Shown: one piece after another, positions 1-10,103 of the stretch
How positions within the stretch are numbered: the first letter of the stretch is position 1
Layout: every line of letters begins with the position of its first letter
Source: Micropterix aruncella
Taxonomy: Eukaryota > Arthropoda > Insecta > Lepidoptera > Micropterigidae
NCBI GenBank assembly: GCA_944548615.1
Contig: OX155952.1
Location: forward strand, 32,070,278-32,134,277
Length of the DNA stretch: 64,000 nt
Direction: 5' to 3'
Notes under the pieces: model-generated
What the model saw: the letters and a program-made list of their open reading frames with translations, nothing else
Database searches by the model: none
What the model was told of the DNA's origin: nothing
Translations under genes and position numbers: made by a program

Positions 1-75
1 AGCTTTCTCGATGATCGATCAACAGTAACCGAGAATCCTTACGCATATTTTATCTATAACATGTTTTTTTTTCAG

Positions 76-193
76 GAGACGAAATTATTTCAATTAACGG
101 TGTCGTAACCAGAGGACTGAGCCACGGTGGAGCGATTTCTTTATTTAAACAGGTTAAAGAAGGAGTTATTGATTTGACTCTATCCAGAAGAAG
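76..193 (+). CDS. Penultimate coding exon of a PDZ-domain protein (partial gene)
   Basis: The exon lies between an acceptor (TTTTTTTTCAG, ends 75) and a donor (AAG|GTACCT, from 194). It encodes the second half of a PDZ domain: GDEIISINGVVTRGLSHGGA followed by an ISLFKQ helix and a VIDLTLSRR beta strand. GDEIxxINGxxxxGLSHxxA is the diagnostic middle of the PDZ fold, in which the helix and the GLGF-loop strand (upstream, outside the window) bind C-terminal peptides of partner proteins. The first codon is split, the preceding exon supplying one base. The reading frame continues exactly into the next exon at 271. PDZ proteins are usually cytoplasmic or junctional scaffolds; which family member this is cannot be told from about 40 residues. 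Confidence 0.85.
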
Positions 194-270
194 GTACCTA
201 CTGCACTTTTAAAAAAGGATAGCTGATATTTTTTCCAAATTTTAATAAATATGTATTTTGTATTTTTCAG

Positions 271-331
271 AGCCCCTCGGTCGCGTTCTGTTGAGCCGCT
301 TGGAAATATACACATCCACACTGAAAAGTAG
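271..331 (+). CDS. Last coding exon of the PDZ-domain protein, with stop codon
   Basis: After the acceptor TATTTTTCAG (261-270) the frame continues from the exon ending at 193: the split AGA codon joins, then APRSRSVEPLGNIHIHTEK and a TAG stop at 329-331. The short basic tail follows directly after the last PDZ beta strand, so the PDZ domain is at the extreme C-terminus of the protein. The intron is 77 bp (194-270), a typical insect size. The gene's upstream exons lie to the left of the window. Confidence 0.8.
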
Positions 332-746
332 TATCTTCGCTTCGTCCGCCAACTCACTGTGAAATAATTTCTAGAAAATGATATCTCGATGTTCCTCTAT
401 AATTTACTTGAACCAAATATAATGTAAAACACTTACACAGTATCTACCTATGTATATAATTTATTCCATTATTATGTAAAATTATATAATATTAAGTTTT
501 TTATATAATTTAGAGAAACTACCCTTCGGTCAATGCTTCAAAAATTGTTGCTACATATTTAAAGAGAGATTTCCTTTTATAAAACGTTTTAAATTATGCA
601 TTTACTTTATTCACGATTGATTGAGGCTATCCTACTTAAAAACCGAAGTTCATAATAAAACGATCTCTTTTTTTCACAAAATTTTATTCATCAACAATCA
701 TTTTTGTTAAGATTTTTACTTAATTAAAATCACAAATATTAGACAA
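332..746 (+). other. Likely 3' UTR and flank of the PDZ gene
   Basis: This is AT-rich sequence with no coding signal. A candidate polyadenylation signal AATAAA stands at 654-659, about 320 bases after the stop codon, followed by T-rich sequence. The transcript end is inferred. Confidence 0.45.
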
Positions 747-1049
747 TGGGCTCTATTGCATTTCTCTTGAACTAAAATCGGAAATTAGTTCATGTGAACG
801 AGACAGAGGAGTACCTACATCAGAGCGGAATGTGAAATGAACGGTTGTCACTTTTCCTCATTAAAACTACTCACCGAATATAAAGCACAAACTGTGTTCA
901 AACTTATTCGGGCGTCTCTAAGTTCAACAGGTAGTTTTGCTGCCGGAAAATCGATGATAGTTCATTTCATATTCCGTTCTAAGTATTGCTCTGTCTTGTT
1001 CGGTTGAACTAAGTTCCTATTTTAGTTCTCGAAGAAACGCAATCGGGCA
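747..1049. mobile_element. Foldback-type MITE with long terminal inverted repeats
   Basis: About 100 bases at each end are imperfect inverted copies. The left arm starts TGGGCTCTATTGCATTTCTC and the right arm, read in reverse complement, starts TGCCCGATTGCGTTTCTTCG. Further inside both share AGAACTAAAAT-like, GACAGAG and GGAATRTGAAATGAAC segments. The element is flanked by CAA on both sides (744-746 and 1050-1052), a possible 3-bp target duplication. There is no coding capacity. The superfamily is uncertain; PIF/Harbinger would fit the TSD length. Confidence 0.6.
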
Positions 1050-1439
1050 CAATATTATGTTAACATTAACCATCTGATAGCTTTTAGAGTCGACGCACTG
1101 CCTTTGGAAGTTTTAAATATTTAATTTTATAATTTCATTTTCATTTGGAATTAGGTCTCGTTTGTGTTCTAGTCACCTTACATTATTATAGTGTCTACCT
1201 ACCCTTATAAAATATATTTCACTGGAGTAATATTGTAATTTTATAAAATTGTACGTTTCCAATGTATGGCCGACAATTTTTATACGTAAGGTTGTTATCT
1301 GTTGAATTTAGTATGACTAAACACAAGTAGGTAATTTTAAAAATAAAAGTATTCTGTATATGCGAATAAAATTGTTTTTTTTTTGTTTTTACTTCGTTGT
1401 CAAATACAAACAAATTCTGGTGGGCCATCTCACTACATT

Positions 1440-1870
1440 TGAGAGAACAAGTCAATATATTAAAACGAATAAAAAACATGACTGCCATTACAGAAAGTGA
1501 ACTATTTTACTTAGGTATTTATAAGTATACTTATTACAGTTTTTATGAAATATTTGTGGTTTAGGTATTTATCCATATATGTACATATATTCCGGAATGT
1601 AGGTACTCAATCAGACCTTTCGTTTAATACTAAACACGATATATTTATGTTAATTTATTGACATTTGGAAATTTAGATAACTATTTAATTATTTTTGGGG
1701 TGCCCTATGACATTCGGGATGACATGATTCTAACAATACCACACACTTCCTAATCGGTTCAAGCGTTTAGAAGTTATAGTGGAATAAAGAAACGGAAAAC
1801 ATACATAGATGAACCCTGAACACATTAGGTACACTCCGTTTTTGTTGGGCAGTCGTGTAAAAAGAAAATT
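1440..1870 (+). repeat. Dispersed repeat, copy 1 (uninterrupted)
   Basis: It is homologous to 8650-10170 once the two insertions in that copy are removed. Shared landmarks are GAAATATTTGTGGTTTA, CACGATATATTTATGTTAAT, the GGTTCAAG..TTTAGAAGTTAT box and the end TCCGTTTTTGTTGGGCAGTC. The 3' half resembles the common insect LINE/SINE tail that reads like ATCGGTTCAAGCGTTTAGAAG. No coding capacity was seen. This copy gives the empty-site sequence for the insertions in copy 2. Confidence 0.6.
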
Positions 1871-1886
1871 ACATAACCCTCAATAG

Positions 1887-2549
1887 TATGCGGATGTTTA
1901 CTGCCACTTTTTCTTCTGCCAGATAGTGCAGCGGAAGATTGACCCATAGAGTGTGAAGTGAGCATGAACTAGGCAAGGAAGTATTCGTGTGAAGCTTAGG
2001 TTGTAGGATTCAATACTGAAATCAAGCAATTTAACCCCTCAAATTGGCTGTTTCTAGCAGTTCGGTGAAAGTCTGGGCATTATGTTTTGAAACATAATGC
2101 CCCATATGGAAAATACCTATGTGCGAATTCAGTGGTTTTTCTGGGAATTCTAAGAAATTGTAATTCTTACAATTTCTGTAAAATTATGCTCGCTCACTTC
2201 ACACTTCCATAGATCGCTCGCAGCTAGCGCCATCTACAAAAAGTTTTGCGCACACATTTTCATTGTACCTATCGGCATGAGGATGTTAACTGCCACTTTT
2301 CTCCCGCTAGATGGCGCAGCAGGTGATTGACACAATGAGCATTCATACGATACTCGGGTTGTAGAATTCAATACTAAAATCAGTCAATAGTGTTGCCAGC
2401 TCGCAATTTTACCAGCAAAATTGGCAGTATGTTGTAGTTTGGCGAAAGTCTTAGCTATTTTATGTTTTGAGATGTATGATGAATTTGGTAGTTTTTTTTC
2501 TAGAATCTCCAAGAAATTGTAATATTTTCTGTTTTTAACATTATTATGA
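1887..2549. repeat. Divergent direct duplication, about 0.3 kb units
   Basis: Two copies in the same orientation, about 1887-2189 and 2274-2549, share GGATGTTWACTGCCACTTTT, GTTGTAGRATTCAATACT, GGCGAAAGTCT-like and AAGAAATTGTAAT segments. They are separated by about 85 bases containing GCTAGCGCCATCTAC. Identity is moderate, so the duplication is old. No long ORF is shared. Confidence 0.5.
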
Positions 2550-2649
2550 ATAAAAATAGTAATTGTGCCAGTCAACTGGCAGCACTGCGGATCCTCGATA
2601 CTTGCTTCCTCGGTGCATCGCTCACCACTTTCATGTGCCAAACTACATC

Positions 2650-3205
2650 TTCAACTTGTATTACTGAGTCCACAGATTTATAGTAGATTTCATCCTATAG
2701 AGAACAAAGGTGACCCAGTTTTTTAGGTTGAGACGGCGACATCGTTAGCCTTAATATCACATTTTTTTAACGAAACCATAGCGTGGTTTAAATTGATGTC
2801 AATGCCATTTACAAATTTAAAATTACTATTAAATTTTATATTACTTATTTTACTTTTACTCCATAGTGGCTAAGCGCTTACAAAAATAAAATTAAGATGT
2901 GCCTATATGAATATTTTTTATCACGCATTTATGATTGACAGAAATCAGGTAGGTAAACTAAAAGCAAAGAAACTGCCGACATCTCAAAAATATTAATGTA
3001 TTCATCACCACGCGCATTATTATCACAGATTCATCAGTTTATGTAGGATCGCGTGCATATCAATGTAAACACTATCAGTATAAGAGGACCTGCGCCAAGA
3101 GGTAAACTTGGTACAAAGAGGCACTAACTTAAATTCTTAGAGATTTAATGCCCCATTCAAAAAGGAAATAATTATTTTTATATTTGTAGTAGCATAAATA
3201 TATAT
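2650..3205. other. Non-genic AT-rich stretch
   Basis: I see no ORF, splice-site pair or recognisable repeat family here. It contains short T-rich runs only. Confidence 0.4.
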
Positions 3206-3209
3206 ATAT

Positions 3210-3890
3210 TTTTAAATATTGTACCTATCTTTCGATTTTCGTGTCCATATAACAGTATTTCACTTGTTTCATACCCTTAGGGGTTGAATTTTCGAAAACC
3301 CCTTCTTAGTGCTCGCCTACATTATAAAAGGAAGCCTTGTACAATATTCCAAGTGTCCCAGTGGTTTAGAATGTGTGCTGATATGTCGGTCAGTCAATAA
3401 GTCAGTTTTTCCATTTATATATTTTTCAAAAATCCTGAAACACTTACTTTGTCGTTTCATTTAATAAACCAAGAACAATTAGGTACCAGTACCTACATGT
3501 ATTTTTACACAAAGTTTCATTCCGTATTTTACCCCCCTTAGGGGTGGAATTTACAAAAAAACTTCTAGGTTCAAGATCAAATGGTTTTGGTATCTGATCT
3601 CCATATTTCACCCCTAAGGGTCGATTTTGAAAAACCTTGAACCTCATTATTTTTCATTTGTAACATAGGTAGGTATATATTTTGTAACATAGTAACATAT
3701 AGCTTATATAAATTTTGATGTATGTAGCTGCAGCGGTTGCGATTTTCCTTACAACAGTATTTCACTGTTTTCACCCTCTTAGGGGTTGATTTTCAAAGAA
3801 CATCTTAGTGCTCGCCTACTTAAAAAAAGAAACTTTTTGCAAAATTCTATGTCAGCCAGTCAGTTTCTTCTTTTATATTAATAAAATAAA
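3210..3890. repeat. Cluster of degenerate dispersed repeats (TTAGGGGTTGAATTTTC type)
   Basis: The box CTTAGGGGTTGAATTTTC followed by AAAACCCCTTCTTAGTGCTC occurs near 3278-3312 and again near 3777-3815. Related CCCCCTTAGGGGTGGAATTT and CACCCCTAAGGGTCGATTTT motifs stand at 3532-3551 and 3609-3628. Both end copies finish with a CAGTCAGT-type run, as in the widespread insect repeat that ends in CAGTCAGTCAGT. The cluster looks like several overlapping fragments of one SINE/LINE-tail family. Confidence 0.55.
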
Positions 3891-4305
3891 TTATAGATGA
3901 ATAAAAACTCATTTTCATATATGAAACTAGGATGTTTTTAAAATGGTAACATTTAATATAATTGGCCAAATGATCGGTATCCAACAACAAAAAACTATGA
4001 TTCGCCCGAGTTCAGTGAACAACTCTCGAAGTAACGCTGGATTCCAACATTTCGGTAAACGAGCGTCTTCGACCAATGCGGTAGTTTTCCTATGTAGAGC
4101 TACTTCAGAGCAGACCCCACTGAACGCATGCACTCTGAACTGACAGCCAGCTGACAATTGGTTTTTGACAGCGCCGAACGAGCCGCTATCGATTTTTCAT
4201 AGATGCGTCGAGGATGTGGAAATTCGTGGAAATCTTAAGAATGCCGGTGGAAAATGAGCTTAAAATAGGATTTTCGCATTAGATATAGTATTTAATTGAT
4301 CCTAA

Positions 4306-4326
4306 ATGTTAAAACAAATCTTAAAG
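4306..4326 (+). CDS. Possible short 5' exon of the GT31 gene
   Basis: An upstream ATG at 4306 is followed after seven codons by a strong donor (AAAG|GTGAGG). A good acceptor (TTTTATTTCAG) stands just before the ATG at 4390. The implied intron, 4327-4389, is 63 bp and in frame, so translation could begin here and add seven residues, or this may simply be 5' UTR. Reading straight through without splicing is also open. A cDNA would decide. Confidence 0.4.
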
Positions 4327-4389
4327 GTGAGGAAATTATTCCAAATTAATTATATCGAGTGGATTGCGACGATACCTATTTTATTTCAG

Positions 4390-5400
4390 ATGGATAAAAC
4401 TATCAGGAAATGGTTCGGTGCGCTGATGTTATTCGCGATGGCGGTGTTTATTATTGAAATTCAAGTGTGCAAGGATAGTCCGCGATATTTGGTGGATCAG
4501 CCTAATTTTTCTATAAATTATCCAGGAGCGCCGATTGCACCACCGTACAACCTCGAAACATTGCCTTTGCTGGATTTTCAAACTCTTATCGACCTAAAGG
4601 ACTTCAAATTTAAAATTAACAGCCACGTTTGCAACAACTCGAACCCGATGCTGATTGTTTTGATATCGTCTGCTCCGAAGAACTTCGAGTTGAGGAACAC
4701 AGTGAGAAACACGTGGGCAAAGAAGGTCGAAAGTGTCCGGGTGCTATTCATGCTCGGGAGATCGGATGAGTATGAAAGTAGGATTCTTAAAGAGAGCGTT
4801 GAAAACAAGGATATTATTCAAGGAAATTTTGTAGACGATTATCGCAACATGACTTACAAACATACGATGGGATTGAAATGGGCGACCTATTTTTGCCGAC
4901 AAGCCAAATACGTTTTGAAGACAGACGATGACGTCTTCGTGAACATGCCCATGCTAGAAGACTTCCTCGTGAAGGAATTTTCCCCGTGGGGTGCAGCCAA
5001 CCTTATAATGTGCGACATATTTTTTAAGAACAAAGTATTCAGATCATTCCGCTCCAAGTGGAGAGTCGGTGTCGACGACTTTAAAGACGATTATTACCCG
5101 CCGTACTGCGCCGGCTACGCCATCCTCTATTCTCCGGATGTCGTATTCAAGCTATATCAAAAGGTGCAGCAGCATAAATATTTCTGGATCGACGACGTGC
5201 ACCTGACCGGAATCATACGGGAGAAACTGGACATCGGCTTAACGCAATCGATGCCGCTGACACTGTCACGGGAGCAAATCTTCCTTCTGATGTCGCCGTT
5301 TAAATTTTTAGCTAGTCTGGGAAAGTTTTTATACGGAGCTCCCGACATATCTCACTGGATGATTGAATCGTTTTGGAATAAATACTCCTTCAGATTTTAA
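4390..5400 (+). CDS. GT31 beta-1,3-galactosyltransferase-like enzyme (type II Golgi protein)
   Basis: A 336-residue protein with a short basic N-terminus and one membrane anchor (about residues 8-25, WFGALMLFAMAVFIIEI), as in Golgi type II glycosyltransferases. GT31 signatures follow in order: RNTVRNTWA from residue 102; the metal-binding DxD motif KTDDDVFVN with Asp 179-181; YPPYCAGYAI from residue 236; and DDVHLTG near 268, matching the EDV(Y/H)xG block. The family transfers galactose or N-acetylhexosamine in beta-1,3 linkage to glycolipid or glycoprotein acceptors; the acceptor cannot be predicted. NxS/T sites are present (NNS, NMT). Length matches the family (about 325-350 aa) and no frame damage is seen. 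I chose ATG 4390 because it directly follows a strong splice acceptor. The coding part is a single exon. It is not clearly brainiac; a beta-1,3-galactosyltransferase 1/5-like paralog is more likely. Confidence 0.9.
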   Translation: MDKTIRKWFGALMLFAMAVFIIEIQVCKDSPRYLVDQPNFSINYPGAPIAPPYNLETLPLLDFQTLIDLKDFKFKINSHVCNNSNPMLIVLISSAPKNFELRNTVRNTWAKKVESVRVLFMLGRSDEYESRILKESVENKDIIQGNFVDDYRNMTYKHTMGLKWATYFCRQAKYVLKTDDDVFVNMPMLEDFLVKEFSPWGAANLIMCDIFFKNKVFRSFRSKWRVGVDDFKDDYYPPYCAGYAILYSPDVVFKLYQKVQQHKYFWIDDVHLTGIIREKLDIGLTQSMPLTLSREQIFLLMSPFKFLASLGKFLYGAPDISHWMIESFWNKYSFRF

Positions 5401-5670
5401 TCCTGGTGAAACCTCATTGTTCAAACGTATAATTGCCGTACCAAAGGATACATCGTATAATTACGTGGATCTAGTCAAATAGATAATAGAATATTATCTC
5501 CGTCTCAATGTTATACTCATAATATATTAATATATTATATCAATGTGAACCAATATAGAAATAGAAATACAAGGATTCTGCCAAAAAAATCAAATCTTAT
5601 CTTATTTAAAAAAAAAAAGACTTTTACCCTTAACCTTTGCAAAAAAGACTACCATTGATTATATAATATA

Positions 5671-5908
5671 GTATTAGATTGCGCAACTCAATAGAACAAT
5701 TTGGCAACCCTACCGAGATGGGGAAATGCGGATAGCGCTGATAGCATTGGCTGCCAAACTAGTAGCAATTTATTTGGCCATCTATAATAACATTAATAAT
5801 GAATGTTTTTTTTAATAAAGAACTGATTGATTTTAAAAACCCAATAATTTAACTAACAATAACAATAATAACATTTGTTTATTAGTGCCGTCCATTGCAT
5901 CTTTTTTA
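5671..5908. repeat. Interspersed ~220-bp repeat, copy 1 of 3
   Basis: It begins TATTAGATTGCGCAACTC and contains AATTTATTTGGCCATCTAT and, near its end, TTAGTGCCGTCCATTGCAT. Homologous copies stand at 8352-8535 and 31853-32073. No coding capacity. It is a short non-autonomous element of unknown class. Confidence 0.6.
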
Positions 5909-5990
5909 TATATGCTTATTACATAGTCGTTCTCTTTTTACCATACCATAATGGTGCACCCAACACATTCGTGTAACACTGTGGTAACAC

Positions 5991-7416
5991 TAGCGAATAC
6001 AATGCCGAGCATGTTTTTCAATCCCGGAATTATGAGAGTTTTGATGCGTAATCCCAGGATCCCGGGGCTATCCCTGGATTAGACTAAGCAGTTTCTTATT
6101 GGGCCCAAATAAAAAAAACTTGAGTTATGTCTTATAAAATGTTTTTAATATTGTTTTGTTGCACAACACAAATCACAATATAGAAAGAAAAAAAAGACAA
6201 AACAAAAAACTATACTTTTGTAAGAAATAAAAAAAACAAAGCAAAACAAAAAAAAAGCATGCAATGTTTGACTTCCATGCCTGTTTCGTAGTTTATTGCC
6301 AACATATGCCGCAGCTGAAAACGCTCGCTCATGTTCTACACTGGTTGGAGGAATAGACAATATATACTAATATGCTGTTTCTAATGCTGCATCCACACGT
6401 TGGCGAATGTTCATGTTACAGATTAGGTAACGTATAAGATGCGGAGCTGTTAAAATCACGTCAAAAATAGAAGAGGTGCGAAGAGTGCGCAGTACGCGCA
6501 GGCGGAGCTCGCAGGCTGACAACCACAGCTCATATTTTGTGGTACGGTGACGGTAGCATATCTGCCATAAGAGTTTTCCATATATGTTTCCTAATAGTTG
6601 TTTACATCCGCTTGGACACGAACATTCGCCAACTTGTGGAGATTTCAAAGGTGATATCCACAAACTCCTCCATTTTCAAACAGGCTCATTTCTTGTCTAA
6701 CACTATTTGCCAACTTTGATTCAATTTTGTACTTGTACTTCGGGATCTGGGGATTTCGTACTCATCAATTTCCAGCTGTAACTTTTTCTTTAGTGTCAAT
6801 TGGGGTTGTGGCCTTAGCTCATCATCTGTTTGTGATCCTGACCTTTCTTCTTCTTCCGTGTCATCTCGACTATCAAGTATTTTAACAATACTCTTTATTT
6901 GCTTCCTCACTGAAGCCTGTATAGGAACTGGAAATAAGTCATGCCATTCCAAATCCGATAATAACTGATTTTCATCATCTTTTCGTGGATTTTGTAAATA
7001 ATTCAACACACCAGTTAAATCATCACTTTGTCGTTGCTTTATAGGTTCCACTAAGGATTTTTTGATTTTTTTGGCAAGTGCTGAGTTTTTGCTAGACAGT
7101 TGTTTTATAAGAAATATAAGAATTACCTTAAGAGTATTGTATTGCATTCCGAGCGGGGAAGTCCCTTCTAAGTTCTACGACAAACATATTATTAGCGCTC
7201 TACCTGTGTAGTATGTATTGTACGGCGTATCTAAGGGTTGTTTTTTTGTCAATATGTAATAAATGCTATTAATATAATCTAAGCAAGGTCAGTGTCATGG
7301 TGCAACGGACTATGGAATGCAAACTAGACCTGTTTGTGGCAATCCTAAGATTAGCCAAGTAGTCCTGGGATTTTCGAGGTCAGAAATCGTCCGGGATCCC
7401 GGGATTGTATTCCCTA
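5991..7416 (-). mobile_element. Internally deleted hAT transposon with TIRs and 8-bp TSD
   Basis: The left end starts TAGCGAATACAATGCC and the right end, in reverse complement, starts TAGGGAATACAATCCC, giving a TIR of about 16 bp with two mismatches; GGGATCCCGGG-like subterminal motifs occur at both ends. The flanks are GGTAACAC (5983-5990) and GATAACAC (7417-7424), an 8-bp target-site duplication with one mismatch, as hAT transposases make. At 1426 bp it is about half a complete hAT element, and it holds only the C-terminal transposase region. Confidence 0.8.
6145..7147 (-). pseudogene. hAT transposase C-terminal region, degraded
   Basis: Two open stretches on the minus strand belong to one decayed transposase. 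7147-6686 encodes about 150 residues, including an acidic/serine-rich segment and a KKKLQLEIDEYE region that in hAT proteins precedes the last domain. 6360-6145 encodes PPTSVEHERAFSAAAYVGNK followed by LRNRHGSQTLHAF, the hAT C-terminal dimerisation signature. The segment between (about 6680-6361) contains several stops and frameshifts. The N-terminal BED finger and most of the RNase H-like core are absent, so this copy cannot encode a working enzyme. It lies within the TIRs at 5991 and 7416. Confidence 0.75.
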
Positions 7417-7480
7417 GATAACACACAAGGGTTCTAGAAAGAGCTTATTATATTCTACGAAATATCATTGATTATATATG

Positions 7481-8338
7481 CGGGGAGATTACGACAGCAA
7501 TAGTATGGCTCACGCTATTGGCCTTCAATGCCAGAATGATTGGACAACAATTGGAGACTTTTGCATTCCTCCTCCAATGCACTGGAAAGTGAAGTTGTAT
7601 GACTGGACGCCAGAGATGCTGAAATTTTATTTAAATGCCTTTCAGCATACACTTCCAGACCCCAGTAACCTCACTCGTTGGAGCTATGCCGAGGATAGTT
7701 CATGTCCCCTTTGTAGCAACACCCCTTGCACAGCTAGACATATTCTAGCTGGCTGCAAGGTGGCCTTGGATCAAGGACGGTACACTTACTGCCACAACAA
7801 AGTCCTTGCTGTTATTCGTGAGGTACTTAGCCTCTCAGTGGCTCGTGCCAACAAGGGTTCCACAGTATCCTCCAAACCCCCAATACAGTTTGTGCGGGTT
7901 GGCTCTAAAGGCAAAAAACATCTCACTGCAAAACCTTTCTCAATAATCGAGAAAGCTTCAGATTGGATTATGGAGGACGATTCGGTCTCTAAGCAGTATA
8001 AATTCCCTGAAAGTTCTTAAATATAAATTCCTGACCTCGCAAATGCCGTCACCCAGAACGGCTTCACTGTTCACCTTCACGTGGTGGAAGTAGGCGCTCG
8101 TGGCCTGCCAGCTAAATCTTTGTTTCACCTTTTTAAAGATCTTGATCTCTCCAGGAAAATAATCAACTCCTTTCTAGAAAAATGGTAAGGTGAACGCTCA
8201 CATGTGGCAAGACAGCTGTCCTAAACCTACCACAGCCGGTCGTTAGTCCGGAATCCACCCTTCACCTCCCAGAAGTGTTTGGTCGGTGAAGATTTTTGGT
8301 CGGTGAATTCCATGGCAGCTCCGTTTGTATTTTATTTT
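7481..8338 (+). pseudogene. 5'-truncated LINE with restriction-like endonuclease, copy 1
   Basis: The ORF at 7478-8020 matches residues of the better copy at 23914-24714. It carries the CPLC..H..C zinc knuckle (CPLCSNTPCTARHILAGC) that precedes the endonuclease in R2/HERO-type LINEs. Compared with the second copy, a stretch of roughly 130 bases is missing after CCTGAAAGT (near 8013), which removes the catalytic D...E part of the endonuclease. A second deletion removes sequence near 8190. The shared 3' UTR ends GAATTCCATGGCAGCTCCGT. The element begins abruptly at GGGGAGATTACGAC, so it is 5' truncated. Confidence 0.75.
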
Positions 8339-8351
8339 TTATTTTATTTAT

Positions 8352-8535
8352 GGTATTAGATTGCGCAACTCCATACAACGAATTGGAAATCCTTCCGATG
8401 CGGCATAATGCAGGTAGCGCTGAAAGCACTGACCGCCAAACTAATAGCAATTATTTTGCCATCTATAATATTGATAATGAATGTTTTTTTTTAGAAAGGA
8501 GCGATTGATTATTTTTTAAAAACCTTATCTTTTTA
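8352..8535. repeat. Interspersed ~220-bp repeat, copy 2 of 3
   Basis: It starts GGTATTAGATTGCGCAACTC immediately after the RLE-LINE tail and shares the AATAGCAATTATTTTGCCATC block with the copies at 5671 and 31853. The 3' end is shorter than in the others. Confidence 0.6.
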
Positions 8536-8789
8536 AAACTATTTATAATTTCTCACTTCATTAGCTATCTGATAACAAAAAATAGTATTCTATCTCAAAA
8601 ACAACTTTAGCTATCTAGGTTAGCTTAGCTTAGCTAGGTTAACATGTAAATATATTAAAAAGAATAAAAAATACAACTGCCCATACAGAAAGTGCATTTT
8701 TTTATGAAATATTTGTGGTTTATGTATTTATCCATTTAGATACATAGATATTTCCGGAATCTACTCTCACACCTTTCATTTGACACTAA

Positions 8790-9281
8790 GGCTAGGCGCA
8801 CAGCGATGCGGTATGATTTTTACACATGGAAAAACGCATTTTTGCAGTATGCAACTAAAAAATAATGTTCAATAATCAAAATAAGTTTTTTAAATATTTC
8901 GTAATAAATCATTTTTAAGATATCCTTTCATTTTATATCATTAAATAAACTATAAATAGCAAGCAGTGACAGCAACATATAGTATTTTTGCACTTTTTTC
9001 TTATAAAGAAATTCTCATAAAACAAATTCTATTTCAAAAATCATTAAAATTAAAATATGATTTTTTTAATAGGAAATTTCGTCTCATTTGATAGTATTTG
9101 ATAACGAAATACATTTTCATTGCGGTCTTTTCTCATTTTCGGTCTCCCACTGCAAAAATTCTGCAACAATCCACATAATTTGAATCCGGCCTGATTTTTT
9201 TTCCGTAGGTGCGCGGTTCCATGTGCGTCTATAGTCCACAAATTCTCTGAAAATAAAACGCATCGCAGTGCTTGTTTAGCC
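8790..9281. mobile_element. 492-bp non-autonomous DNA transposon with TIRs
   Basis: The left end GGCTAGGCGCACAGCGATGC and the right end, in reverse complement GGCTAAACAAGCACTGCGATGC, form an imperfect TIR of about 22 bp. Compared with copy 1 of the host repeat (CTAAACACGAT), the flanks are TAA on the left and AAA on the right, compatible with a 3-bp PIF/Harbinger-type duplication with one change. There is no ORF of note. Superfamily assignment is an inference from TSD length and the GGC terminus. Confidence 0.6.
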
Positions 9282-9466
9282 AAAACACGATATATTTATG
9301 TTAATTTATTTACATTTGGACATTTATACATTTGCTTACTTAATATTTTGACAGTTAAGGTACCCTATGACACTCAGGGTGACATAACGATTCTAACAAT
9401 ACCACACATTTCTAAATAGGTTCAAGAATTTAGAAGTTATGGCGGTATAAAGAAACGAAAGACATA

Positions 9467-10103
9467 TGTTGAGGACTTCGCCCAACATTAGAGTCATCAA
9501 AAGAAGTAGATTCGCTAGAATCCAAACCGAAAATATGCTCAATATTACACGCATCAAACAGCATTGAATTCCATATAAATTCCGCAATTAATGCACACAC
9601 AGCCGATGACTAATACCAATTCTTCTGATCGATTCAATTAACACACTTATTCTCCCCACGCCGACGGCATTGCATCATTTAGCATCGTATAAAAGGCAGT
9701 ACATTCGATCGATCATTTATCATCCTCTAAGCGGCCGTCGCCCGCTCCAAGTACGCGTTCATACATCATCATCATCCTCTAGTCGACGATCGACACGCAT
9801 AGTACTCGCGCTCTTCATCTTCGAGTCTACAACCGCCGCGCTTATACCTCGTTATCATCATCATCTTCAAATCTATCGCCGCGCTTCACACTTCGGCTAC
9901 ACAACTGCGACATATACTTCGAGCACACTACATATTCCGCAACTTATCGATCAAGGCGTTACAAACTGGCAACCATCACATACCTTCTGAATAAATTACT
10001 TCAACTTCAGCAACATCGACTTTTACTACGGAGAAAACCCACTGATGAGCAACACCCTTCACTCACGAGCAATTGGAGTCTAGTGAGGGGTGGCCCCCTC
10101 ACA
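9467..10103 (+). mobile_element. Solo LTR of an LTR retrotransposon (637 bp)
   Basis: The block starts TGTTGAGGACTTCGCC and ends GGCCCCCTCACA, the TG..CA ends of LTRs. It is flanked by CATA on both sides (9463-9466 and 10104-10107), a perfect 4-bp target duplication; copy 1 of the host repeat shows the undisturbed ACATACATAG site. Inside are a TATA box (TATAAAA, 9688-9694) and a polyadenylation signal (AATAAA, 9990-9995), so U3, R and U5 regions are in the expected order on the + strand. No internal gag-pol domain is present, so the copy arose by LTR-LTR recombination. The family (Gypsy or BEL/Pao) cannot be told. Confidence 0.8.
9688..9694 (+). promoter_or_regulatory. TATA box of the solo LTR
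   Basis: TATAAAA lies in the middle of the LTR, about 300 bases before the AATAAA signal, and is followed by a CATTCGATCGATCATT stretch where the start site would be expected. Confidence 0.55.

Noticed and set aside
3927..4157. Overlapping 66- and 76-codon ORFs on both strands before the GT31 gene
   Set aside because: No recognised motif, no codon-use signal and no splice structure.
9670..9990. 106-codon ORF rich in Ser/His/Arg
   Set aside because: It lies inside the solo LTR between TATA box and poly(A) signal; LTR sequence is not expected to encode a protein here.
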